From Cohaesibacter haloalkalitolerans (lineage in GTDB: Bacteria > Pseudomonadota > Alphaproteobacteria > Rhizobiales > Cohaesibacteraceae), in assembly GCF_003574655.1 (NCBI RefSeq), contig NZ_QNUM01000005.1:1-64000 (forward strand): a stretch of 64,000 nucleotides of DNA, given 5' to 3'. Both the position numbers and the translations under genes were made by a program. Of the stretch, positions 34,297 to 42,152 are shown piece after piece. The notes below the pieces were generated by a model. The model was given only the letters and a program-made list of their open reading frames with translations. It was not told the origin of the DNA and made no database searches. How positions within the stretch are numbered: position 1 is the stretch's first letter; the number at the start of each line of letters is the position of its first letter.

Positions 34297-35539
34297 ACTG
34301 AGGCGGATCTTTCACGACTGGGAACTCTGGGCAAGGCCGGATCAGTTGCCGCCAGAAGGAGACTGGATCACCTGGCTGGTTCTGGGGGGCCGTGGTGCGG
34401 GCAAGACGCGCACCGGAGCCGAATGGGTCAAAGCGCTGGTAAAGGGCAGGCCGCCGTTCGCTGCGCACTCCTACGGTCGGATTGCCCTTATCGGCGAAAC
34501 CCTTCAGGACGCTCGTGATGTCATGGTCGAAGGGGTGTCCGGCCTTCTGGCCATTCACGCAAAGGAAGATCGACCGGTCTGGCAACCTTCCCGCCGCAGA
34601 CTGGAATGGCCAAACGGCGCGGTGGCGCAGATTTTCTCGGCCGAAGACCCCGAAAGCCTGCGCGGGCCACAGTTTGATGCGGCCTGGGGCGATGAGTTGG
34701 CCAAGTGGCGCCATGCCGAGGCCACCTGGGACATGCTCCAGTTTGGCCTGCGTCTGGGGCAAAAGCCGCGCCAGATCGTGACCACAACGCCTAAGCCGAC
34801 ACCCTTGCTCAAACGGCTGATGGCCGAACCTGTCACCGCGATCAGCCACGCGCCGACGCGGGCCAATCTGGCCAATCTGGCGCCGGGATTTCTCGATACC
34901 ATCGTGCGTCGTTATGAAGGCTCGCGCCTCGGACGGCAGGAACTGGATGGTGAACTGATCGAAGACAGGGCCGACGCGCTGTGGAAGCGCGATCAGCTCG
35001 ACCGGCTGAGGGTTGATGATCCTCCCGCAACCCTCAGCCGGATTGTGGTCGCTGTCGACCCGCCCGCAACCTCGGGCAAGAGCGCCGATGCCTGCGGGTT
35101 GGTGGTGGCGGGAGTAGACGCAGACGGTTTGTGCTTCATCCTCAGGGACAGCACGCTGACCAGCGCCAGCCCGACAGCCTGGGCGACCAAGGCCATCGCG
35201 CTCTATAACCGCTTCGAGGCTGACTGCGTGGTGGCCGAGGTCAATCAGGGCGGGGAAATGGTGACCACCATTCTCGGCAATATCGATGCGACTGTGCCTG
35301 TTCGGCCCGTGCGGGCAACGCGTGGGAAATATCTGCGCGCCGAACCCGTCAGTGCTCTCTATGAGCAGGGCAGGGTGCGCCATGTCGGTAACATGGCCGA
35401 ACTGGAAGATGAAATGTGTGACTTCGGACTGGACGGTCTGTCGTCTGGCAAAAGCCCCGACCGGCTTGACGCAATGGTCTGGGCCGTGACGCATCTCTGC
35501 CTCAGCGATCGGTCGCAACCGAAAGTTCGGGCAATCTGA
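34178..35539 (+). CDS. GTA g2, terminase large subunit
   Basis: DNA-packaging motor and nuclease of 453 residues. Walker A is GGRGAGKT (residues 70-77) and Walker B is FDAAWGDE (Asp172, Glu173). The C-terminal RNase H-like nuclease shows acidic residues in IVVAVDPP, in VVAEVNQGG, and in DRLDAMVWA. The open frame begins at 34058, but ATG 34178, six bases after GAGG and inside g1, gives a family-sized protein. Intact motifs suggest that packaging can still work. Confidence 0.95.
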   Translation: MTAAKTQARLTSSAMNLRAALMGSSREQQASFLASLSPSELRRIFHDWELWARPDQLPPEGDWITWLVLGGRGAGKTRTGAEWVKALVKGRPPFAAHSYGRIALIGETLQDARDVMVEGVSGLLAIHAKEDRPVWQPSRRRLEWPNGAVAQIFSAEDPESLRGPQFDAAWGDELAKWRHAEATWDMLQFGLRLGQKPRQIVTTTPKPTPLLKRLMAEPVTAISHAPTRANLANLAPGFLDTIVRRYEGSRLGRQELDGELIEDRADALWKRDQLDRLRVDDPPATLSRIVVAVDPPATSGKSADACGLVVAGVDADGLCFILRDSTLTSASPTAWATKAIALYNRFEADCVVAEVNQGGEMVTTILGNIDATVPVRPVRATRGKYLRAEPVSALYEQGRVRHVGNMAELEDEMCDFGLDGLSSGKSPDRLDAMVWAVTHLCLSDRSQPKVRAI

Positions 35540-35566
35540 CACTTCATGAAAGGAAGGAAGAAGCAC

Positions 35567-36838
35567 ATGCTTCGCTGGACCTTGAAAGGGCCGGCGCGAA
35601 CGCGCTCGTCCAAAAATCAGCCATCCACTCCCCAACCTCCCCACATGGCGATGGAAGGGACCGATCTGGAAGGCAAAAGCTCTCGCACCGGCGCTCTCAT
35701 CGCGGTGCACCAGACTGGGCGACCGCGCTGGACGCCAAGAGATTATGCTGCGCTCGCCATGCAGGGCTATGCCCGCAACCCGATTGTCTATCGCTCGATC
35801 CGGATGATTTCAGAAGCTGCGGCCTCTGCCACAATCTTTTGTCTGGTCGGTGGGGAGCGGCTTACCGAGCATCCGGTCCTTTCCCTTTTGCGTCAGCCTA
35901 ATGAACGGCAGGACGGGGCGACATGGCTTGAGAGCCTCTACGGCCATCTGCTCGTATCGGGCAACGCCTATGTCGAGGCGGTGTATGGCGCCAGCAGTTT
36001 GAGGGAGCTGTATTGTCTGCGGCCCGACCGGATGAAAGTCGTGCCCGGGTCGAACGGCTGGCCGGAGGCCTATGACTACACCATCGGTGGCAAGTCCGTG
36101 CGCTTTTTGCAGTCTGACGATGCGATGCCATTGCCGCCCATTCTGCATATCACGCTGTTTCATCCTCACGATGATCACTATGGCCTCAGTCCTCTGGAAG
36201 CGGCCCAGGTCAGCCTTGATGTGCACAACGCAGCGGCTAGCTGGAACAAGGCGCTGCTGGACAATTCGGCTCGCCCCTCTGGCGCACTGGTTTATGCAGC
36301 CTCGGAGGCTGGAAACCTCAGCGACGAGCAGTTTGAACGCCTGAAACGGGAGCTTGAAGAGGGCTACCAGGGCGCGATGAATGCCGGGCGACCCTTGCTG
36401 CTGGAAGGTGGCCTGGACTGGAAGAGCATGAGCATGTCGCCTCGCGACATGGATTTCATCGACGCCAAGAACAGCGCCGCGCGCGAGATCGCCCTGGCAT
36501 TCGGGGTGCCGCCGATGCTGCTTGGCATTCCCGGCGACAACACCTATGCCAACTATGCCGAAGCCAACCGCGCCTTCTGGCGACAGACCGTGCTGCCGCT
36601 TGCCAATCGCTGTCTGCAGAATATCGCCCGCTGGCTCTCTCCAGCCTATGACGACGCCTTCGAGCTGAAGATCGATCTCGATCACATCACGGCACTGGCA
36701 AGCGAGCGAGAGGCACTGTGGAACCGGGTCGGCAATGCCGCCTTCCTCACGGAAAGTGAAAAGCGCATTGCGGTTGGGTACAGCCCGCTCACCGAGCCTG
36801 TTGAAACTGCTCGGAATGCGGACCGGGGAGGGAAATGA
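35567..36838 (+). CDS. GTA g3, portal protein (HK97 type)
   Basis: A 423-residue portal protein forming the DNA channel at the capsid vertex. Typical segments are NPIVYRSIRMISEAAAS, SLYGHLLVSGNAYVEAVYG and the C-terminal LAFGVPPMLLGIPGDNTYAN, which is a hallmark of HK97-family portals. The ATG at 35567 is about seven bases after AGGAAGGAAG; the ATG at 35546 lacks a site. Family length is normal. Confidence 0.95.
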   Translation: MLRWTLKGPARTRSSKNQPSTPQPPHMAMEGTDLEGKSSRTGALIAVHQTGRPRWTPRDYAALAMQGYARNPIVYRSIRMISEAAASATIFCLVGGERLTEHPVLSLLRQPNERQDGATWLESLYGHLLVSGNAYVEAVYGASSLRELYCLRPDRMKVVPGSNGWPEAYDYTIGGKSVRFLQSDDAMPLPPILHITLFHPHDDHYGLSPLEAAQVSLDVHNAAASWNKALLDNSARPSGALVYAASEAGNLSDEQFERLKRELEEGYQGAMNAGRPLLLEGGLDWKSMSMSPRDMDFIDAKNSAAREIALAFGVPPMLLGIPGDNTYANYAEANRAFWRQTVLPLANRCLQNIARWLSPAYDDAFELKIDLDHITALASEREALWNRVGNAAFLTESEKRIAVGYSPLTEPVETARNADRGGK

Positions 36839-36839
36839 T

Positions 36840-37019
36840 GTGGCAGATGCTTTGCAGATTTTTGCCGAAAAAGGCGATCTCGCCCATGTCGCACTTTTCC
36901 TTTGGGCGAGCGCGGCCAGTGGTCTTCTGGTCTGGAGCCTGCGCGAGCAGGCCGCATCCAACAAGCGGTTTCAGGACTTCGTCGAGGAAATCGCCCGTCT
37001 CACCAGCCTGTTCGAGTGA
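36840..37019 (+). CDS. GTA g3.5-like small protein
   Basis: A 59-residue protein starting at GTG 36840, one base after the portal stop and eight bases after GGGGAGG. It contains GDLAHVALFLWASAASGLLV, a short hydrophobic helix, then WSLREQAASNKRFQDFVEEIARL, a charged helix. RcGTA clusters carry a gene of this size and pattern at the same place (g3.5). Function unknown; a membrane or virion-assembly role is possible. The reading frame is open far upstream inside the portal gene, but that part is not protein-like. Confidence 0.75.
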   Translation: MADALQIFAEKGDLAHVALFLWASAASGLLVWSLREQAASNKRFQDFVEEIARLTSLFE

Positions 37020-37179
37020 TCAACCACATTCCGGTCAGTCAGAAAGGCAGGAAAGACGGCTCGATCACCGGGAGGTCTTTGCCCGTTTCTCCCGCTCGCT
37101 GGAAAGTCACATCGGCCACGAGCCGGTTGCGCGTATCCGCCTTATTTCGACTTCAATGTAAGAGATCAGGTATAAGCCT

Positions 37180-37926
37180 ATGAAAAATTTGACGAAGCGT
37201 GCCGAGGTCAAAAGCTGCGGCACTCAGCTCACGGAGAAGAAGGCGCTGTCATCGGCGCTGGAAACTGTCGGCGATGACGGTGTCTTCGAGGGCTATGCCT
37301 GCCTGTTTGGCAAGGAAGATCTGGGACACGATGTGATCCAGCCCGGGGCCTTTGCCAAGAGCCTCGCCCAGCATGGCCTTGAGGGCATCAAGTTGCTCTA
37401 CCAGCACGACCCGGCCCAGCCGATCGGCCAGTGGTTGACGATCCGTGAGGATGACAAGGGGCTGTTCGTCCGTGGCAAGCTGGCAACCGAGGTGGCCAAG
37501 GCACGCGAGATCCTGTCCATGATGAAGGCGGGCATTTTGGACGGTCTGTCCATTGGCTTTCGCACCATTCGCGGGCAGAAGGATGCCAAGAGCGGCATTC
37601 GCTACCTCATGGAACTGGACCTTTGGGAAATCTCGGTTGTCACCTTCCCGATGCAGCCGGATGCCCGCATTTCGTCCGTCAAATCCGGGGAGGGTTTGTT
37701 TGCGGCACTGAAGCCTGAAGACCCTCCCTTCAGCAAAAGAGAATTGGAACGCAAGCTCATGCAGGACGCTGGGCTGAGCCGTTCACAGGCCCGGGCCTTG
37801 ATGGCCCACGGTCTTTCCGGCCTCGGTGGCATGCAGGACGCTGCCTTTCTTGAGCCTTCAAGCGCGATTGCCAGCCTTCACACCATGACCCGGGCCATGC
37901 TCAGGGCCACCAAACACCAGGCTTGA
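37180..37926 (+). CDS. GTA g4, prohead protease (HK97 family)
   Basis: A 248-residue serine protease (U35/S78 type) that cleaves the capsid N-terminus during head maturation. Conserved stretches are FEGYACLFGKEDLGHDVIQPGAF (described in part), LLYQHDPAQPIGQW with the catalytic His, DGLSIGFRT with the catalytic Ser, and LWEISVVTFPMQP. It precedes the capsid gene, as in HK97 phages. A 160-bp gap separates it from g3.5. Confidence 0.93.
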   Translation: MKNLTKRAEVKSCGTQLTEKKALSSALETVGDDGVFEGYACLFGKEDLGHDVIQPGAFAKSLAQHGLEGIKLLYQHDPAQPIGQWLTIREDDKGLFVRGKLATEVAKAREILSMMKAGILDGLSIGFRTIRGQKDAKSGIRYLMELDLWEISVVTFPMQPDARISSVKSGEGLFAALKPEDPPFSKRELERKLMQDAGLSRSQARALMAHGLSGLGGMQDAAFLEPSSAIASLHTMTRAMLRATKHQA

Positions 37927-37971
37927 GCCAATCGCAAATTGCCACTCATTTCAAACGAAAAGAGTTTCCTC

Positions 37972-39240
37972 ATGAAAGAACTGAATACTCCGTCTCCTGA
38001 AACGAAATCGCTGGTCAATGGCGAGCTCGGTGCGGCCTTTGACGATTTCCTCGTCTCCTTCGAAGCCTTCAAGCGGGCCAACGATGATCGCTTGCAGGAG
38101 ATCGAAAAGCGCTCTGTCGATGGGCTCACCGAACATAAGGTGGACCGCATCTCCAAGGCCCTGGACGATCAGCAGTCGGCACTCGACAACCTCATCCTCA
38201 AGGCGCGCCGTCCGTCTCTGGGCGATGGCTTTGTTGCGGCTCGCCATGCGGCTCCCCTGTCTTTGCGGGCAATGGAGCACAAGGCTGCCTTTGATCGCTA
38301 CATCCGTTCTGGCGTCGAGCAGGATCTGCGTGATCTGGAAGCCAAGGCCATGTCCATCAGTTCCGATCCGGACGGTGGTTATCTGGTGCCGGAACTGGTT
38401 GAAGCCGAGGTCGGTCGCCGTCTTGCCGCCATTTCGCCGATCCGCGCCATCGCCGATGTGCGTGAAATCTCCGGTTCCACTCTCAAGAAACCGTTCGCAA
38501 AATCTGGTCCGGAAGTCGGCTGGGTAGGGGAAACCGCTGCCCGTCCGCAGACCGGAGCATCGTCTCTTGCCGAGCTGTCCTACACCGCCATGGAACTCTA
38601 TGCCATGCCGGCGGCCACGCCGAGCCTGCTGGAAGACGCGGCCATCAACGTTGAGGAGTGGATCGCCGCCGAGGTGGAAACCGCTTTCGCCGAACAGGAG
38701 GGCGCAGCCTTTGTCAATGGGGATGGCATCAACAAGCCGAAGGGTTTCATGGCTGAGGATGTTGTCGCGGAAAGCGCCTGGGTCTGGGGCAAGCTGGGGA
38801 CCATTGCCACCGGCACGGCTGGTGGTTTCGGGGCGACCAATCCGGGGGATCCGCTGATCGATCTGGTCTACAGCCTCAAGGCAGGATATCGCCAGAATGC
38901 CCAGTTCGTGATGAACCGCACCACCCAGGCCGAGATCCGCAAGCTCAAGGACAGCGATGGTAACTATCTCTGGCAGCCGCCAGTAGCCATTGGTGCCAAG
39001 GCATCGTTGCTCAACTATGCCATCACGGAAGCAGAAGACATGCCGGACATCGCGGCGGACGCCTGTGCTCTGGCATTTGGTGACTTCAAGCGCGGCTATC
39101 TGATTGTCGACCGTCTCGGCCTCAGCATTCTGCGCGATCCGTATTCGTCCAAACCCTATGTCCTGTTCTATGTCACCAAGCGTGTCGGTGGTGGTGTGCA
39201 GGACTATGACGCCATCAAGCTTTTGCAGTTTTCTGCCTGA
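37972..39240 (+). CDS. GTA g5, major capsid protein (HK97 fold)
   Basis: A 422-residue HK97-fold major capsid protein. The first about 105 residues are charged and helical, resembling the delta/scaffold domain removed by the prohead protease. The mature shell domain begins near MSISSDPDGGYLVPELVE and includes GSTLKKPFAKSGPEVGWVGE and a C-terminal RDPYSSKPYVLFYVTKRVGG. The ATG at 37972 is used rather than an upstream TTG. Two hairpins, one a strong terminator, follow directly, which would raise capsid mRNA over the tail genes. Confidence 0.95.
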   Translation: MKELNTPSPETKSLVNGELGAAFDDFLVSFEAFKRANDDRLQEIEKRSVDGLTEHKVDRISKALDDQQSALDNLILKARRPSLGDGFVAARHAAPLSLRAMEHKAAFDRYIRSGVEQDLRDLEAKAMSISSDPDGGYLVPELVEAEVGRRLAAISPIRAIADVREISGSTLKKPFAKSGPEVGWVGETAARPQTGASSLAELSYTAMELYAMPAATPSLLEDAAINVEEWIAAEVETAFAEQEGAAFVNGDGINKPKGFMAEDVVAESAWVWGKLGTIATGTAGGFGATNPGDPLIDLVYSLKAGYRQNAQFVMNRTTQAEIRKLKDSDGNYLWQPPVAIGAKASLLNYAITEAEDMPDIAADACALAFGDFKRGYLIVDRLGLSILRDPYSSKPYVLFYVTKRVGGGVQDYDAIKLLQFSA

Positions 39241-39258
39241 TTGATGATCTGACCCCGC

Positions 39259-39278
39259 GGGCGGAGCATGCTCCGCCC
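39259..39278. repeat. Perfect 20-bp palindrome after the capsid gene
   Basis: GGGCGGAGCA and TGCTCCGCCC form an uninterrupted palindrome beginning 19 bp after the g5 stop. As RNA it makes a stable stem that could shield the 3' end of the capsid message; as DNA it could be a protein site. Confidence 0.6.
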
Positions 39279-39285
39279 CACCTTG

Positions 39286-39326
39286 TGCCTTTGCCGGTTT
39301 TCTCCCTCCCGGCAAAGGCATTTTTT
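39286..39326 (+). terminator. Strong intrinsic terminator between GTA g5 and g6
   Basis: TGCCTTTGCCGG (39286-39297) pairs perfectly with CCGGCAAAGGCA (39309-39320), followed by six T residues. It should end a large fraction of transcripts after the head genes. Confidence 0.92.
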
Positions 39327-39386
39327 CTTTGTTGAATCAGTTGCATCGCCAGATGCCTTGACTGTTTCATTTGCAATGGTGCCGAT

Positions 39387-39947
39387 ATGCCTGCCATGCT
39401 TTTGACTGCTCCTCAAGTGGAGCCGGTCAGCCTTGCCGATATCAAGGCTTATCTGAAAATCGATCAGGATGCCGAGGATGATCTGCTGCGGGCCTTCCTC
39501 AGTGCTGCCCGCGTGCATCTGGAGCACATGACCGGTCATCACCTCGTTTCCCAGACCTGGCGTGTTCTGCTCGAAGGCCCATTGGGTGAGACATTCCGCT
39601 TGCCACTTCAGCCTGTTGCCGAACTGCTTACATTATCGGTCGTCGAGGCCGACGGTACAGCAACCGAGCTGGATGTCTCGGGATTGTCGATTTTCCAGAC
39701 GGACAATCCGGCAACCCTTGCCAATCTTGATGGTTTTCTGCTGTCGGGGAAACAACGCCTGCAAATTGATATCGAAACCGGCTTCGGGCCGACGGCCGAG
39801 GATGTGCCGGAGCCGTTGCAGCTGGCGATGAAGATGATCGTCGCCGAATGGTACGAACGGCGCCTGATCGCCGATCCATCACTGATCCCAGCTCTTGCTG
39901 GGGCGCTGAAACCGTTGATCGCGCCCTATCGCAATCTGCGTCTCTAG
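39387..39947 (+). CDS. GTA g6, head-tail connector protein
   Basis: A 186-residue protein of the phage gp6-like/HK97 connector group: LTAPQVEPVSLADIKAYLKI at the N-terminus, EDDLLRAFLSAARVHLEHMTG in the helical part, and LAMKMIVAEWYERR near the end. It forms the ring below the portal. A 146-bp gap with the terminator precedes it. Confidence 0.9.
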   Translation: MPAMLLTAPQVEPVSLADIKAYLKIDQDAEDDLLRAFLSAARVHLEHMTGHHLVSQTWRVLLEGPLGETFRLPLQPVAELLTLSVVEADGTATELDVSGLSIFQTDNPATLANLDGFLLSGKQRLQIDIETGFGPTAEDVPEPLQLAMKMIVAEWYERRLIADPSLIPALAGALKPLIAPYRNLRL

Positions 39948-39996
39948 CTCGTTTCAAGAGAAACGATATCTGTTTTATTTCAACAAGGAGGGTGTG

Positions 39997-40356
39997 TTGG
40001 CACAAGCTGGCCTTACTCCCATGCAATTCGACCCGGCAGGTCTTCGACACCGGATCGAATTGCTCAAACCTGTCTATGCGGATGAGACGCCATGGAATGG
40101 CGTTGAGGCGCTCGCAGCAATTGCCCTTGTCTGGGCGGGCGTTCTGGCATCTGATGCCAGTGAGCGCTCGGAGGCGGAGCAGAGCGCCAATTCTCCCATA
40201 CTCTCATTTGTCGTGCGTTTTCGTGATGACCTTGCAGACCTCACCGCTCTTCGCTTCCGGGGCGAGCTCTATGACTGCCTGAGCGTTGAGGATCCTGATG
40301 TTCGGCAATGCTGGTTGGTCATCAAGGCACGAAAGCGATTGGGGGCCGACACATGA
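39997..40356 (+). CDS. GTA g7, head-tail adaptor (head closure)
   Basis: A protein of about 119 residues with FDPAGLRHRIELLKPV near the start and LTALRFRGELYDCLSVEDPD near the end, the phage SPP1 gp16/head-tail adaptor pattern. The AAGGAGG site (39985-39991) best fits TTG 39997; GTG 39994 or ATG 40021 are alternatives. Its TGA overlaps the next small gene in an ATGA. Confidence 0.85.
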   Translation: MAQAGLTPMQFDPAGLRHRIELLKPVYADETPWNGVEALAAIALVWAGVLASDASERSEAEQSANSPILSFVVRFRDDLADLTALRFRGELYDCLSVEDPDVRQCWLVIKARKRLGADT

Positions 40357-40610
40357 GCAATCACATCAATGGGCTTGCCGAGGGCATTCTATCCACGCGT
40401 GTTGCTGCTTTGGCCGAAGGGCTGGAAGCTGCGGCAGCGTCGCAGGGGTTGGCCCTCAATGTCGAGACCTCTCACTCGGACGGACAAACGGAGCTGCACC
40501 TCTCCGGTGTCGGGCTTGTGCGCGACACCTTCGGTGACCGGGATATCGCGCCCGCAGCCCCACTTGCCAGCCTGCTGCAAGAATTGGCCTACCACAGGAG
40601 GCAATCATGA
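40353..40610 (+). CDS. Small GTA-cluster protein between g7 and g8
   Basis: An 85-residue protein coupled on both sides by four-base ATGA overlaps, so it is clearly translated with its neighbours. It begins with an alpha-helical, Ala/Leu/Glu-rich half (LAEGILSTRVAALAEGLEAAAAS) and then beta-like sequence (TELHLSGVGLVRDTFG). I do not recognise the family. In tailed phages a neck or tail-completion protein of the HK97 gp10 kind often sits here, and this may be a reduced version. The R. capsulatus cluster as I recall it has no gene at this place. Confidence 0.7.
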   Translation: MSNHINGLAEGILSTRVAALAEGLEAAAASQGLALNVETSHSDGQTELHLSGVGLVRDTFGDRDIAPAAPLASLLQELAYHRRQS

Positions 40611-41050
40611 CGCTTTTGGCTTCCCGAGAATTGGAACAGGCCATCCTGACTGTACTCAAGGGCAATGAAGACCTGATAGCTCTGCTCGGCGGCGTTCGTC
40701 TCTATGATGAGCCCAAGCGCAACAGTCCGTTCCCCTATCTGACGCTCTCCACCACCTACTCCCGTGACTGGAGCACCGGTACGGAACAGGGGGACGAACA
40801 TCGCATTGCCATCACTGTCTGGACTGGTAGTGAGGATCGCCTGAAGCAGCAGGAGATCTTCGCGCTGCTTCGTTCCCAGTTGCTGGACCCGGACGTTCAC
40901 CTTCCCATGACCGACCATGCGCTGATCAATTTGCTGATCGAGCGACAGGACTGGCGGCCTGACCGCAAGAACCATTTGCTGCAGGGCATCATGCAGATCA
41001 GGGCGGTAACCGAAGCCCTTTCCAACGGGCCGTCTAATCCGGCCCATTGA
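40607..41050 (+). CDS. GTA g8, tail terminator-like protein (DUF3168)
   Basis: A 147-residue DUF3168 protein: ELEQAILTVLKGNEDLIALLGG at the start, PFPYLTLSTTYSRDWST in the middle, and HRIAITVWTG. DUF3168 proteins are predicted tail terminators that cap the tail tube at the head side. The ATG overlaps the stop of the preceding small gene. Confidence 0.9.
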   Translation: MTLLASRELEQAILTVLKGNEDLIALLGGVRLYDEPKRNSPFPYLTLSTTYSRDWSTGTEQGDEHRIAITVWTGSEDRLKQQEIFALLRSQLLDPDVHLPMTDHALINLLIERQDWRPDRKNHLLQGIMQIRAVTEALSNGPSNPAH

Positions 41051-41089
41051 TCGGATCCCTATTTTCTTGACATTCCAGGAGACATTTCC

Positions 41090-41503
41090 ATGACTGCACA
41101 GAAAGGCAAAGACCTTCTGCTCAAGGTCCGTAACGCGGGCGATGATGCCTTCATCACGGTCGCCGGTTTGCGCGCCCGTTCGCTTTCCTTCAACGCCGAA
41201 AGTGTTGACATCAGCCATTCCGAATCCGCAGGTCGGTGGCGCGAGCTGCTGGAAGGGGCGGGTAGCCGCCGCGCCAGCCTGTCTGGCAGCGGCCTTTTCA
41301 AGGATGGCGAAAGCGATGAGCGAATCCGGTCGCTGTTCTTTGATGGTACCATCGCCAGCTGGCAAGTCGTCATTCCCGATTTTGGCACTCTGGAAGGCCC
41401 GTTCCAGATCACTGCGCTGGAATATTCCGGCCAGCATGACAACGAGCTGTCCTTCGAAATGGCGCTCGAATCCGCTGGTGCCCTGACCTTCTCTGCAGCC
41501 TGA
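41090..41503 (+). CDS. GTA g9, major tail protein (TP901-1 family)
   Basis: A 137-residue tail-tube protein: AQKGKDLLLKVRNAGDDAFITVAGLR, described in part, then the ISHSESAGRWRELL segment, and the C-terminal FQITALEYSGQHDNELSFEMALESAG region. The short length is typical of GTA tail-tube subunits. It is preceded by a CAGGAGA ribosome site. Confidence 0.93.
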   Translation: MTAQKGKDLLLKVRNAGDDAFITVAGLRARSLSFNAESVDISHSESAGRWRELLEGAGSRRASLSGSGLFKDGESDERIRSLFFDGTIASWQVVIPDFGTLEGPFQITALEYSGQHDNELSFEMALESAGALTFSAA

Positions 41504-41514
41504 GGGGTAATCTG

Positions 41515-41871
41515 ATGGCAAACAGACGACGCGGTGAAATTTCCATCTGCCTTGACGATCAGACCTACAGGCTCTGTCTGACCCTTGCAGCGCTCGCCGA
41601 ACTGGAAGACAGCATGGAGTTGGACAATATCGGCTCTCTCGCCGAACGCTTTTCAGGCGGCAGGGTTCGAAGTGGTGATCTCATCAAGATCCTTGGAGCC
41701 GCCCTGCGGGCCGGGGGTGCTGAGATCTCGGACAGGGAAGCCGCCGCCATGCGCTGCAAGGGTGGAGCTGCCGCTCTGACTGCGGCGCTGGTCGATCTGC
41801 TCAGGGAGACTTTCAGCCCCGATCTTGAAGATGCTGCAACTGGAGGGCAATCCTTGCCAAACCCCACTTAG
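41515..41871 (+). CDS. GTA g10, tail assembly chaperone-like
   Basis: A 118-residue protein with RRGEISICLDDQTYRLCLTLAALAELE at residues 4-30 and a helical remainder that includes SGDLIKILGAALRAGG. This is the gene-transfer-agent family g10, thought to be one of two tail-assembly chaperones needed while the tape measure and tube are built. Its stop lies 27 bp before the unusual g10.1 start. Confidence 0.9.
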   Translation: MANRRRGEISICLDDQTYRLCLTLAALAELEDSMELDNIGSLAERFSGGRVRSGDLIKILGAALRAGGAEISDREAAAMRCKGGAAALTAALVDLLRETFSPDLEDAATGGQSLPNPT

Positions 41872-41897
41872 GCCGGTCCGCCTCAGGAGGACCGGCC

Positions 41898-42104
41898 ACG
41901 AATGCCTCCAAGTTCCCCTGGCTTTTTCTGTTTGCATTGGCAAGCCAGCGCCTCGGCTGGTCGCCACAAACAATCTGGGCGGCCACGCCAACGGAAATCC
42001 TGATGGCCGTTTCCTTCCCAGGGCAGCGGGCCAGCAATCTCAGCCGCCGGGAACTGGATTTGCTCTGCGCAGCATTTCCTGACCAGTCAGGTGCCCAGCC
42101 TTAA
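41898..42104 (+). CDS. GTA g10.1, tail assembly chaperone with apparent ACG start
   Basis: A 68-residue frame that begins, after the start, NASKFPWLFLFALASQRLGW and continues SPQTIWAATPTEILMA, ending RRELDLLCAAFPDQSGAQP. This matches the small rcc01693-like chaperone found between g10 and the tape measure (FPW near the start, LGWSP, W-x-A-TP-x-E-I, a late FPD). There is no ATG or GTG before the conserved part. A perfect AGGAGG (41885-41890) is exactly seven bases before ACG 41898, so ACG initiation is proposed. A -1 frameshift from g10 is the alternative, since the frame is open back to about 41827, but no good slippery heptamer is seen. Confidence 0.8.
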   Translation, partial: TNASKFPWLFLFALASQRLGWSPQTIWAATPTEILMAVSFPGQRASNLSRRELDLLCAAFPDQSGAQP

Positions 42105-42152
42105 ACCGAATGCATTTCTTGCCTGTAAATGGCAAGAGGAAAGGGAACTCTC

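Noticed and set aside
34247-35710. 487-codon minus-strand frame opposite the terminase gene
   Set aside because: It is a shadow of the terminase large subunit, which has intact Walker motifs on the + strand.
37951-39321. 456-codon minus-strand frame opposite the capsid gene
   Set aside because: It mirrors the capsid gene in a high-GC genome, and the translation is low in protein-like order.
41824-41871. Programmed -1 frameshift from g10 into g10.1
   Set aside because: The g10.1 frame is open across the end of g10 in the -1 phase, but I see no X-XXY-YYZ heptamer in the overlap. The perfect Shine-Dalgarno sequence after the g10 stop favours independent initiation. It is kept as an alternative, not the main call.
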